Source: Nectonema munidae
Lineage: Eukaryota; Nematomorpha; Nectonematoida; Nectonematidae
Direction: 5' to 3'
NCBI GenBank assembly: GCA_030549495.1
Contig: JAUIRK010001055.1
Coordinates: forward strand, 371,001-435,000
Length of the DNA: 64,000 bases
A program made the position numbers and the translations under genes. A model generated the notes under the pieces. That model was not told where the DNA came from and made no database searches. It saw nothing but the letters and a program-made list of their open reading frames with translations. This document shows, in pieces, positions 54,708 to 64,000 of the stretch. Every line of letters starts with the position of its first letter. The stretch's first letter is position 1.

Positions 54708-57020
54708 ATGCTTAGCGCAGATCAGAAAAAAATCATCGAGGAGAATAGGAAAAAGGCTTTGCAGATAAAAGCTGAGAAGGCGAAAAAGGCGCCTCCTTAC
54801 ACTTCACCTTCGGGAAGCAGTGATGAAAGGGGGCGTGGCAGAGTTCTTGCGAGCATCTTCGATAAAGCAGCGCTCAAGAGGAGCATCAATGCCAAAAGCC
54901 AGGACCTGAAGAGGGAGGATGATAAACGCATCTCGCTCAAATTCATTTCTTCAGCAGAGCCTTCGGGCGTGGAGGAGCGATTTGAAGTGCGATGCTGTTA
55001 TCACCCGAAGTTGGTTGAACTTTTTAAAATGGTGCCCACTCGCAGCTACAACGCTGAAACAAAGAAATGGAGTTTTGCGAAATCACAAGCCGCTTTCTTA
55101 AAGAAAGTGCTTAAGCCGCATTCATCTATCTTCAGTGTTGAAGACGACTTCCTTGCTTCCCAAAAGTGTATTAGCCATGAAGATGAAGGGAAACGTAAAG
55201 TCAACGCTAATTTTGTTTTAATTTCGTCCACTCGCTTTAAAGTACAAATGAAATATCACATGAAGTCTGTTAATTTGTTTAAGCAAACACAGACTCGCAT
55301 GTATGATGCTCAAAACAAAGTATGGACATTTGATCTATCTGCTCATGACAGTCTTGTCAAAAGTCTTCATACCTTGAATGCAGAAGTCTCTGCTCATCCA
55401 TTATCTCCAAACATTCTTAAAATTCTTCTTGAAAAACCTGCAATCACGAACATCTTTGACCATAAAGAACTTGATTATTCTCAAAAAGTTGACTCAAAGC
55501 TTTACGACGCCTTGCTTCCATTTCAAAAAGAAGGTCTTTCTATAGGAGTGAAACGCGAAGGTCGTTTACTTCTTGCCGATGACATGGGCTTAGGAAAAAC
55601 ACTCCAAGCTCTAGCTATTTCCTGCTATTTTCAAAGTGATTGGCCTCTACTCATAGTGTGCCCTTCATCGATTCGTTACAACTGGGCCAATTGCATTGAG
55701 ATTTGGCTTCCAAACACTGTTTTCATTGATGAAATTTTTGTGATTGACAACTCTAAGTTAGATGGAGATATGCTCAAAACAGCGCAAAAATGTAAAATTC
55801 TGATAATCAGTTACGACTTGTTGGTGCGTGTAGCCAAAGTCGATGGTATAAAAGAGGAACTTCTTTTAAAGTGCCGTTCTTTGATATTGGATGAATCGCA
55901 TATGATAAAAAGTTATAAGGCAGCTCGTACCAAATCTCTTTTACCTATCATTAAAAATGCGAAACGCATACTTCTCTTATCTGGAACTCCAGCTCTTTCT
56001 CGACCCGTTGAATTGTACACGCAGATTGCCGCCATCTGCCCCAACCTTTTTGTGAATTATCATGAATTCTGCCTTCGATATTGTTCAGCTACTGAAACTC
56101 CTTGGGGATGGGATTACAGCGGTGCCAGTCATATGGAGGAGTTGAACATCCTTCTCCAGCACTCCGTCATGCTGAGAAGAGTTAAGAGTGAAGTTATGGA
56201 ACAGTTGCCAAGTAAGCAACGCTGTTTTATCATTCTAGATCCTTCCCTCCTTAAAATGACCAATGTTTCTTTCAAAGACAAGTCCAGCCAATTTCTCACA
56301 AATCAAAGTGAAAAGGTTAAGAAAGGCCTTCTTTTAGAATTTTTTCGTGAAACGTGTAGCGCTAAACAAGATGCTGTTTGTGTTTATGTCAAAGAATTGG
56401 TTGAATCAGATAAAAAATTTATCATATTTTCTCACCACAAATCCATGCTAGACGCTATTTCAAGTGTTCTACAAAAGCATTCGTCTAGTTTTTCGTTTAT
56501 TCGCATTGACGGTTCTATCAGCAGTTTACGCCGTGCTGAACTCTGTGATAAGTTCCAGAGCGATGAGAATTGTCGTGCTGCTATTCTCTCCATAACAGCA
56601 GCTTCCACTGGCATAACTCTCACGTCTTGCGATTTAGTTATCTTTGCTGAATTGTTTTGGAATCCTGGCATTTTACTGCAAGCAGAAGATAGAGTGCACA
56701 GAATTGGTCAAAAGAAGTCTGTGACAATTAACTATTTGATTGCACGAAAAACCTCAGATGATTATATATGGCCACTTATTAATCAAAAATTAAAGGTTTT
56801 GCAAAAAACTGGAATATCAGATGTTATGCTTAATACTTGCGAGACTAAAAATTTCTATGATCCTGCTCAGAAAAAAATTTATGATTATTTTGAAAATGCT
56901 CTCAATGATGAAAACTTCGAAATTTGTCTGGAAAATAGTTCTGATACGGAATCATGTGTTGCCATAAATGAAAAGGAACCTAATTCTAGTAAGCGAAAGT
57001 ACCTAGAATGGGAAGAATAG
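54708..57020 (+). CDS. SMARCAL1: SNF2-family annealing helicase, SMARCAL1-like (HARP)
   Basis: An ATP-driven annealing helicase that rewinds DNA and remodels stalled replication forks when recruited by RPA. 770 residues (vertebrate proteins are about 950). The ATG at 54708 is chosen because it places the RPA32-binding motif (ADQKKIIEENRKKAL, residues 4-18) at the extreme N-terminus, as in the family. The frame stays open upstream to an acceptor at 54640. Two HARP domains follow: about 91-135 (RFEVRCCYHPKLVELFK) and 176-220 (RFKVQMKYHMKSVNLFK). Lobe 1: LLADDMGLGKTLQALAI (291-298), ILDESHMIKS (395-398), LLSGTPALSRP. Lobe 2: IRIDGSISSLRR, ITAASTGITLTSC, LLQAEDRVHRIGQKK (658-668). A poly(A) signal lies at 57179. 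No introns interrupt the body. It is intact and probably functional. It lies 1.77 kb downstream of the ERCC6L2-like gene. Confidence 0.95.
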   Translation: MLSADQKKIIEENRKKALQIKAEKAKKAPPYTSPSGSSDERGRGRVLASIFDKAALKRSINAKSQDLKREDDKRISLKFISSAEPSGVEERFEVRCCYHPKLVELFKMVPTRSYNAETKKWSFAKSQAAFLKKVLKPHSSIFSVEDDFLASQKCISHEDEGKRKVNANFVLISSTRFKVQMKYHMKSVNLFKQTQTRMYDAQNKVWTFDLSAHDSLVKSLHTLNAEVSAHPLSPNILKILLEKPAITNIFDHKELDYSQKVDSKLYDALLPFQKEGLSIGVKREGRLLLADDMGLGKTLQALAISCYFQSDWPLLIVCPSSIRYNWANCIEIWLPNTVFIDEIFVIDNSKLDGDMLKTAQKCKILIISYDLLVRVAKVDGIKEELLLKCRSLILDESHMIKSYKAARTKSLLPIIKNAKRILLLSGTPALSRPVELYTQIAAICPNLFVNYHEFCLRYCSATETPWGWDYSGASHMEELNILLQHSVMLRRVKSEVMEQLPSKQRCFIILDPSLLKMTNVSFKDKSSQFLTNQSEKVKKGLLLEFFRETCSAKQDAVCVYVKELVESDKKFIIFSHHKSMLDAISSVLQKHSSSFSFIRIDGSISSLRRAELCDKFQSDENCRAAILSITAASTGITLTSCDLVIFAELFWNPGILLQAEDRVHRIGQKKSVTINYLIARKTSDDYIWPLINQKLKVLQKTGISDVMLNTCETKNFYDPAQKKIYDYFENALNDENFEICLENSSDTESCVAINEKEPNSSKRKYLEWEE

Positions 57021-57312
57021 TTTCTAGTCATCTTTGAGATCTTCGTTAGTGCTTACAAAATATTGTGTACTCGTTTTCCCACATACCTACTGACGTAAAG
57101 AGTTGACAGTATGCCAAGATTTTAAAACTAACTGTATTCAAAGCATTCATTATATGCTGTACGATACAATTCTTGTATAATAAAGGCTCAATTCCTACAT
57201 TTTATATGAACAATTGCTAAACATTTGAATTACTTGATTTGTATATAATTGTTATCTAAAATTTCTAAATATTTTTGGATCGATGAAAAAGTTTTCATTC
57301 TTAAGTTATTGT

Positions 57313-57515
57313 CAGAGGCCCACATCCTCAAAATTTTGCTCACTTTTCGAACCTATTTGTCCATGAAAATAAGATTTTCATTAATAAAGGTTTCCTGGAA
57401 GCCATAAAATATCATGTAGTATATCCTAGCCAAGAAATTTCTCTTTAATTTCTTAGCCTAGGAAAGATTGAAAAATACTAACAATTTATCAATAACCCCT
57501 TTATGCCTGATTTCT
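57313..57515 (-). mobile_element. hAT terminal relic (ZBED5-like family)
   Basis: The plus strand starts CAGAGGCCCACATCCTCAAA, a hAT-type end. It then matches, in reverse orientation, the DNA at 26998-27110 (TTTATCAATAACCCCTTTA against the same motif there). It is a short internally deleted remnant downstream of the SMARCAL1-like gene. Confidence 0.65.
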
Positions 57516-57646
57516 GAAATAAAAGACTTGATTTTTAAATGATATTTGGCAAATATAATAATGGCATTTTTCCTAATTTGTGTATCTATTACATTAATTG
57601 AATTCTTTTAGTTACAGTCAGCCCCCTCGTTTGACTCCAAATACAG

Positions 57647-57665
57647 GGGGGGGGGAGGGGGGGGG
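57647..57665. repeat. G-rich homopolymer run
   Basis: Runs of G broken by a single A, flanked by AT-rich DNA. No function is visible. Confidence 0.9.
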
Positions 57666-60316
57666 TTTACATTTGTAAACAAATATTGTAGAATTGAGTT
57701 CATATTTATTAGTCCTAGCACTCGATTTTTTTACAAACTGATTAAAATCTTCTTCGGCTACACTATATCTCCTATGAGAAGATCGGTGGCCTTGATCCTA
57801 TTTTTGCATAAATCTCTATTTTGGGCATTTTCTTCATCTTTGACGCCGAGCTCTTTGCCTTAAGCCATCTTTTCAGCTGCATACCTCGACTTCTTTTACC
57901 TTAAGTCTATTCTTCTAGCTCTCTTCCTACTACGTCTAACTAGCACATGCCCGAATGATCTCAATTTTCCTACACTACACTACAACATAGTAGAACCACT
58001 TTTCAAATTTGGAATGATGGAAATACCCTCATCATAAGTCTATCACTTCTGTGTAACATTGTTCTCAATCTTCAAAAATTTTATTAGAAAGAAGTCAATT
58101 AATCAATTTTTTTGTAAAAAATTTTATTAATGAACATTTACTTTAAAATTATTATTATTAACACTTATTGAAGTGCTCCAAAAGATTTTCACGTTCATTT
58201 ATTTTGTTGAAAAAAAAACTTTCATCAGTTGTTCAATTATATTTTTCAAAGTACGTTTTATGTATGTGCATAAGTGTAAAATGATTTAAATTAGATTCTT
58301 AGTTATGCGGGATTTTCTGAATTAAATTTGAAAGAAAACAGTCATGTTTGTATTGTTATGTAAAGAAATAGTTAAAACAAAAATTATTTTTATTTTATCA
58401 TTTTTTTAGCTTGAGTCTGAGTCTTATGTTTGATATCCCAATTTTAGAGTACATTCATGTGTTGAGCTTTAAGTCACCATAAATATAACTAAAATATAGG
58501 ACCCTGCTCCAGGGTGTATGCACGTTTAAGTTATAAACACGCGACTCCATGATGTTGGCCTTCCGATGTTTTCGTTCTTTATGCGATCCTATATAAAAAT
58601 TGCATGCATCAAATCGTTATGCTTCTCGAAATAGGGCATAAGCTCAATTACAGGGTTGGGGAATATTGCAATTCCGAATCCATTTTTGAAAATGGTTATA
58701 TAGATTAAAAAATAAGTTCATTCTTTTTAGTGCGCAAAGTTGCAAAAGCGCTACGTAAAAAATATTTATCATTTTAGTCTAAAGTTGGTTTTGTAACTCA
58801 TAGAAAAAGGACGAAAATAAACTTTATTTATTACACAAACATCTTTTAAAGGAACAAAACTGCAAAATAATTTTGGATAACTAGTTATTGAATTGATATT
58901 GTTTTGGCTTAGTTAAAAAGATTATAGACACCATTCAAACCAATAACACATTTTAATTTATTATTGGATGAAACATTTTGCGTTACAACTTAAAGGAGAA
59001 GCGTGTACGATTCAGGACATCTTTCAAAGACAATCTAAAATCGCGATTCATAAATGACATTGAAATATGGTACATGCCATCACACTTTTAGCATTAGTTA
59101 TCGATTGAAAACTAAGTAGTGAGTCAGTAATTTATAACTGGACTTTCTAAAACAATTTTATGAAATTTGACATTGGAGATTTATAATATTTGAAACAGAA
59201 AAGCGGATGTTGCATACTTATACATTTTTAAGATAAAATATTTTTACATCTACGTATAAGAAATTTTTTGAGAGCTATATGGATTTTATTTGTATTTTTT
59301 AATTTGAAGCTCCTCAATAATATTATCAAAGTTGGCAGAAAAGGGATTAAGATTTTCGCTTCATTTCAGTAAATTCACGAAACTGATTTGTTACAAGTGA
59401 AAGTCACATAATAAATATTCAAATAAAATCTATATTTTCCAAAGATACAATATATTGACTTACAATTTTTTTATTACGAAATAAGAAAATCAATCATCCA
59501 GTAAGATGAAATTGCATTCCTCCCACTAGTCATATTTATTGAGTTTCGTACTACGCTAACCGAATTTCTTTTTTCTATATCAAAGGATATAAAAATCATC
59601 AGTAAAGGAAGGCTAAACTTTGCAGTGTTTCTCAAGTTTTGCAACCTTAAGTATATTTTTTAAACCATAGATAAAGTTATATCTTCTAATTTTACTGACT
59701 ATTAAAAATTCAAGATATGTTTAAAAAAGCTCAGTTAAGTTACACTGCCTAAGTCAATCATAAGTTTATTACATAAGAAAGGACTGATTATTATAGTTAT
59801 TTACGTTTGACTACTTTTTATTATAATTTATATTTTCCATCAATGGTTCCAGATTTATTTCCCAGGTGCCTCCTTTTCACACTAAAATGTTGATTGTGTC
59901 CTCCCAAGTAAAATCACTATGTATTCAGCTACATAATAGAAAATCTACAGATTTAAATATTTGATGTCTTGAATAGTAAGTTAAAAATAATAAATGAATA
60001 AAATAAATTTAATCTTCATTTATTATTTAAATTGTTAATCAAAAGTCAGGGATGATAATATTTTTTACACATTTTAGAGCATTTCATCATCAGTATCCGT
60101 ATATAACAAACTTTCTTTTAAAAAAATGTGAAAAGAACAAATTTTTTATTTTCTGATTTTTTATGTTGACGATTTTGAATGAATGAAAAAAATTGATCAA
60201 AGCTATTTCACAGAGTCCTAGAAGCAGTTTAAAGTTCTATGCCTAGATCAGTTAGGGAAACCCGGCTTTAGATCCAATGTATATTTTATCTATAAAATTA
60301 ATCTGTTTAATTTTAG
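57666..60316. other. Intergenic AT-rich DNA
   Basis: No coding, RNA or clear transposon feature recognised. The 5' untranslated exon and promoter of the EamA-like gene may lie near its right end, since a TTTAATTTTAG acceptor sits at 60316. Confidence 0.45.
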
Positions 60317-60332
60317 ATACGCTGGAACGATA

Positions 60333-60980
60333 ATGAAGTCATCTAAAGCTTTCGAATTCATAGACGACGAAGCAAACTTTTCAGCAGAATGCGTTGATAG
60401 TGCTATAAGTCAAAGTAAGGCGCCAATCCTGACAAAAGATCCTAAAGCATGTGATAAAAACATTGTGATTCCTTCAAATACGGGCGTTTTGAAAGAAGTG
60501 AGTGAGAAAGACTCATCACATCCCGACAACTACCATCATTTCAATAAAATTGTGTGCGTTAGGAAGGACTCCTCACTCGCAGCCGAGATCATGCTTATAG
60601 ATGAGGAAGAAATCAGGAAGTCCTACTCTTCTCCAATTCTGGAAGCGGAGTTTCAAAAGAGCAAGAGTTTTTCGGAGAGAATCTCTTGCTCTTCCTCCAT
60701 CTCCTGCATTGCTCCTGTTTTGGGCATTTTATTCTGTTTGATTGAATCCATGCTTAGATCCATATCTGGAATGCTTTTCTTCACGACTAAAAGTTTTTCT
60801 GGATTTCAATTCGCATCTTTTTACCTATTTATGCAATTCTTTTACGGTCTGAATATTCTCGTTTTTAATTCTGAACCCATTTTACCAAAAGACAAAGCCG
60901 CTCTCCGACCTCTATTTTTTAGATGTCTCGTGGGCTCAATAGGTATTGTAATCAATCACTTATCTTTTCTTACATCGTGA
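60333..60980 (+). CDS. EamA/SLC35G-like transporter, first coding exon (possible truncated gene)
   Basis: Probable membrane transporter of the drug/metabolite superfamily (EamA domain). The ATG at 60333 follows a TTTAATTTTAG acceptor at 60316, implying a 5' untranslated exon. The 215 residues comprise a hydrophilic, Ser-rich N-terminus (1-120) and three membrane helices: about 125-149 (APVLGILFCLIESMLRSISG), 160-178 (FASFYLFMQFFYGLNILVF) and 193-213 (LFFRCLVGSIGIVINHLSF). The FR-x-x-x-G-x-x-G pattern after helix 2 is the conserved EamA core seen in SLC35G proteins. Families normally have ten helices, so this is either exon 1 (a GTGACT donor overlaps the stop at 60978) or a truncated gene. No continuing exon was found in the remaining 3 kb. 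The substrate cannot be inferred. Confidence 0.65.
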   Translation: MKSSKAFEFIDDEANFSAECVDSAISQSKAPILTKDPKACDKNIVIPSNTGVLKEVSEKDSSHPDNYHHFNKIVCVRKDSSLAAEIMLIDEEEIRKSYSSPILEAEFQKSKSFSERISCSSSISCIAPVLGILFCLIESMLRSISGMLFFTTKSFSGFQFASFYLFMQFFYGLNILVFNSEPILPKDKAALRPLFFRCLVGSIGIVINHLSFLTS

Positions 60981-61849
60981 CTAATATGCCTTTTTTTTTT
61001 ATAAAAATAATAATAATTTAGGGGCATCGAAGGTTTCAATTTCTGAATTTTTTAAAAATATTTTTACTATCACAATTACATAAATTTTTCATCCTGTACT
61101 TACTTCAAATTGGCTTCTATTTTATGGCGAAACTATTTACATACCAATTCCACCTCATGTAGGAGTGTAAGTGTAGGATTTCAATACTCGAAAATATATT
61201 TTTGCTTTATTTCCATTGGCCCATTATTATTATTATTATTATTAAAATGGCGTTTTTTTAACTCTACTTGTTTAATACACTTTGTAAAAATTTAGAGTTT
61301 TTTAACGAATTTATTCCAACTTATGAAAGTCTTAACCTTCGCAGAACACAGTCATTTGTAGTTACACGAAAGACACCGTGATGGAGTGAAAAGCCCATAT
61401 ACTTCAAGAAGCATTTTATAAGAACATTTTATTCTTTTCTTGGTCAAATGTGAATCTGAAATATATGTTCTTCTCAGCTCAGATCATTGTGCATCGAATA
61501 TTTTTGGCGAAACTTTGAGTTATACTGAAGAGGTTAGAGAATAAGGGGAGGAATGAGAAGTCTAAATAAAAGATATTCTGATGCCCCCAGTTGGAACTAA
61601 GTTTTTTTGAGACTCAACCATCCACAAGTGGTAGAACTTTATCAAGGAATTGTAAAAATGTTTCCTTGCGCCGAAGTGGCACATGAAAGAAATCGCCGAA
61701 TTTTGTTTATCTTTTTTCGACAACTCATTGTTTTCTCGTATTTTTGAAATGTCAAGAAAAGCCGAAGAGAATACACGTAAATTTTGATTTTTTTTATAGT
61801 TTTAAATATTCTTATCCTAACTTTAATTATATATAAAAGCAAGTTAAAA
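60981..61849. other. Non-coding DNA after the EamA exon
   Basis: Contains an ATT trinucleotide run at 61223-61243. A frame near 61102-61170 (LLFYGETIYIPIPPHVG) looks protein-like but matches nothing I know and has no clear splice sites. Confidence 0.4.
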
Positions 61850-61853
61850 AATT

Positions 61854-63640
61854 TTGTTTAGGAAACTGTATATTCTTTGGGTTGAATTTATTTTATTTAG
61901 AAAAATAGGTCCTAAATGGGCAAGTTTGAATGAATGGTATTATAAATTTGTTGTTATCGATCGTGTGACCTATTTCGGTGGTATTCTATTTATGGGACAC
62001 GCAAAAGATCAGAAAATCGCCACAACGAGTCTGTTTTCTTGGGATGGAGACTCTTTTTTGCGTGATGTAATCGGAAAAAATGTTCTTTATAAATATTTTT
62101 ATTCGTATGCTGATGTTAGAGAAGAAGGAACTCTAAGGACAAATAGCTGCTGTAAGACATGACAACTTTTATGTAAAAAGTCAAAGATACCACTCCCCAT
62201 GATGCTGTAATCATCGATGAACAATGAGTAAAGTTTCGAGGTTAAAATATATCATTTCAAAAAATCCGAACAATAAAAATTTACCATTTGAATGATTCTA
62301 AGACTTTTTATATAATGAAACTTAAAATATGTGTCTCATGTGTCGTCCACAAAAGAATATTTTTCAAGTTTAGATATAAATATACGCCTGATAGTAATTT
62401 GTCATTTGCCAGTTGGTTGTGGTACATCAGATGTTTTAGCAGAGTGAGCACTCAACTATAAGCTAACAGTCTATGGCACAATAAATTAATTTCACCGCTT
62501 CGTACCTAACCTTTTGAAGCCAATGTATCTACGTGGTTTAAATTTTGTTTATATAAAAATAAGCCTGAAGCCTTCAACACCTTGATTATAAACATAATTG
62601 CCCTGATAGAAAATAGGGTTGGATCAAATATATCTGTATTTATATTTTTGGGAGATTGAAAAAAAGTATTTGTATTTGTATATCGATTTTTGGAATTTGA
62701 GGCAAAAATATTGAACGTATAAAAATCCTTATTTGATTTAACGATTACGTGAAAAGAAAGGAGAACTGTGATTTACGAGTTATGATGTTTATATCAAATG
62801 ATTCATGAGTCTATTAGCCCATTGCCTGACATGAGTCCCATTTGGGGATCAACATGGAAAACTATCACCCACTGCTGCTAGTTGAATTTATAAGGAAATT
62901 ATTTCATACAAATTCTTTTTATAAATATATTCAGTAATGTATGCTAGCAAAACTTATTATTTGATAGCTTTTGTTCACATTTAATATTATCTTTTGACTA
63001 CTGAAATTACTACTGTTAAAAAATGCATTTTATTACACTTAAAAAAATGTTTTCAAAGTATTATTGGTGTAAAAATTAATTTAAACGCTAACTTTATAAA
63101 AAAAATTATAATGATCTTTTATCTATCTATCTATATAAACAAATCTATTTATATAGCATCTATATAGCAAGCTGGCAATATTTACACACCTGAGAAAGCA
63201 CAACTCGCACCGAAAACTTTCCGATGATTAATCTTGATAAAATTTAACTATGAATTAATTAAAAGTAATATTTTATAAATATTTTAAGTAATATTATTTA
63301 TTTAATTTAGAATCTAAATAAAAGTACATTTATATTCTTATTTATATCGTTTGTATTTTAGACAATTTTGAACAAAATTTTATTTATATTTTCGGAATTC
63401 CAAACAAGTATTTGTGTTTGTATTCTTGGAATCCCAAACAAAATATTTGTTTTTGTATTTGACTTTTAGAAAATATGCATTTGATCCAACCCTTCTAGAA
63501 AACCTAGTGAGGCATCAAAGCGGATTCGTTCCAGCAATACCCAAATGTTCCAACCAATCAAAAAGCTTCGAAAGTATTGAAAACATCAAGTATTGTTCAG
63601 TAGTACATTGTAAGCCAAGAACACAAGGATTTGACTTATA
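61854..63640 (+). mobile_element. piggyBac element C, decayed and split by an 879-bp insertion
   Basis: Coding remnants in order. 61854-62162 has VIDRVTYFGGILFMGHAKDQ, then FSWDGDSFLRDVIGKNVLY. Near 62195-62230 there is HDAVIIDEQ, then VKFRG, the first catalytic motif shared with piggyBac A (YVTIDEQLVKFRG). LPVGCGTSD follows near 62410, then KLTVYGT near 62465. After the insertion at 62615-63493, 63496-63640 resembles the C-terminal region (FVPAIPKCSNQSK, VHCKPRTQGFDL, then TNFLLQK). Several stops make it inactive. The family call is firm for the middle part and tentative for the C-terminal part. Confidence 0.72.
62615..63493. mobile_element. Non-autonomous TIR element, hAT-like, inside piggyBac C
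   Basis: The left end AGGGTTGGATCAAATATATC and the right end, read in reverse, AGGGTTGGATCAAATGCATA are inverted repeats. They are followed by similar TATTTGTATTTG subterminal runs on both sides. The flanks read TAGAAAAT before and, after two extra bases, TAGAAAAC, a likely imperfect 8-bp duplication. No coding capacity is seen over 879 bp. Confidence 0.75.
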
Positions 63641-63659
63641 AACGAATTTTCTGTTGCAA

Positions 63660-64000
63660 AAATGATACATAACTAGTTTGAGCTTCTTTCATAAGAAAAC
63701 AAAATGTTAATAAAATAAACTTTTACCAATCTTATTGTTCCATAAATACTTAAAATTATCCATAAAACTAAACTATACAAAATAATGTAATAATTTTTTT
63801 TACTTATAAAATCTTTACATACACTTTATTTACATGATGAAAAATTTTGAAATGAAAAAAACACATCTAATATTCACATTTGGAATATTTCTTTAAAGTT
63901 GTTTTTTTAAAAGTAATACATAATATGATATAATTAAATATTAATAAAACATAACTTACATAAAAATTAATATACAAAAAGTTTACATGTATTTTTTTCC
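63660..64000. other. AT-rich end of the window
   Basis: Homopolymer-rich with no recognisable feature. Confidence 0.5.

Noticed and set aside
63190-63230. Hammerhead-like CTGAGAA ... CCGAAAAC near 63195
   Set aside because: The core G is missing and no consistent stem II can be drawn.

Overview
The window is strongly AT-rich eukaryotic DNA and almost certainly from an invertebrate animal. It carries GT-AG introns, AATAAA poly(A) signals, tRNA-derived SINEs, a Jockey/CR1-like LINE, many hAT relics, three piggyBac relics and a pogo/Tigger relic. The standard genetic code fits all coding regions. I cannot name the species.

Six host loci stand out, three of them visible only by joining exons. 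(1) Two tandem plus-strand genes at 3075-4663 and 15195-16020 encode CHY zinc finger plus RING proteins of the RCHY1/Pirh2 type, with matching exon lengths. (2) A minus-strand gene, 25132-36831, encodes V-ATPase subunit D in at least six exons. Its two largest introns are filled by hAT and piggyBac elements. (3) An ERCC6L2-like SNF2 ATPase (50171-52939) and a SMARCAL1-like annealing helicase (54708-57020) lie head to tail, each in one long exon. (4) The first coding exon of an EamA/SLC35G-like membrane protein lies at 60333-60980.

Layout: 1-1337 hAT; 3075-4663 CHY-RING gene A; 5283-7152 pogo; 7245-8962 decayed unclassified transposase; 10233-10408 SINE with perfect target duplication; 12255-14324 two hAT families; 15195-16020 CHY-RING gene B; 18061-20030 piggyBac; 20755-23635 hAT relics with a nested SINE and MITE; 25132-36831 V-ATPase D gene; 38103-40035 LINE fragments; 40727-41150 minisatellite and TA repeat; 41.1-50.1 kb gene-poor DNA with SINEs, a MITE and a long hairpin; 50.1-57.0 kb the two SNF2 genes; 60.3-61.0 kb the EamA exon; 61.85-63.64 kb a piggyBac relic split by an 879-bp element.

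Biologically, the two SNF2 enzymes both belong to genome maintenance (transcription-linked or double-strand-break repair, and fork remodelling with RPA). The CHY-RING proteins are predicted E3 ubiquitin ligases. Subunit D belongs to the central rotor stalk of the proton pump. Nothing suggests a shared operon-like programme. I found no convincing new system; the most notable points are the near-invisible V-ATPase gene, the tandem CHY-RING and SNF2 arrangements, an unclassified transposase lineage and several cleanly bounded nested insertions.
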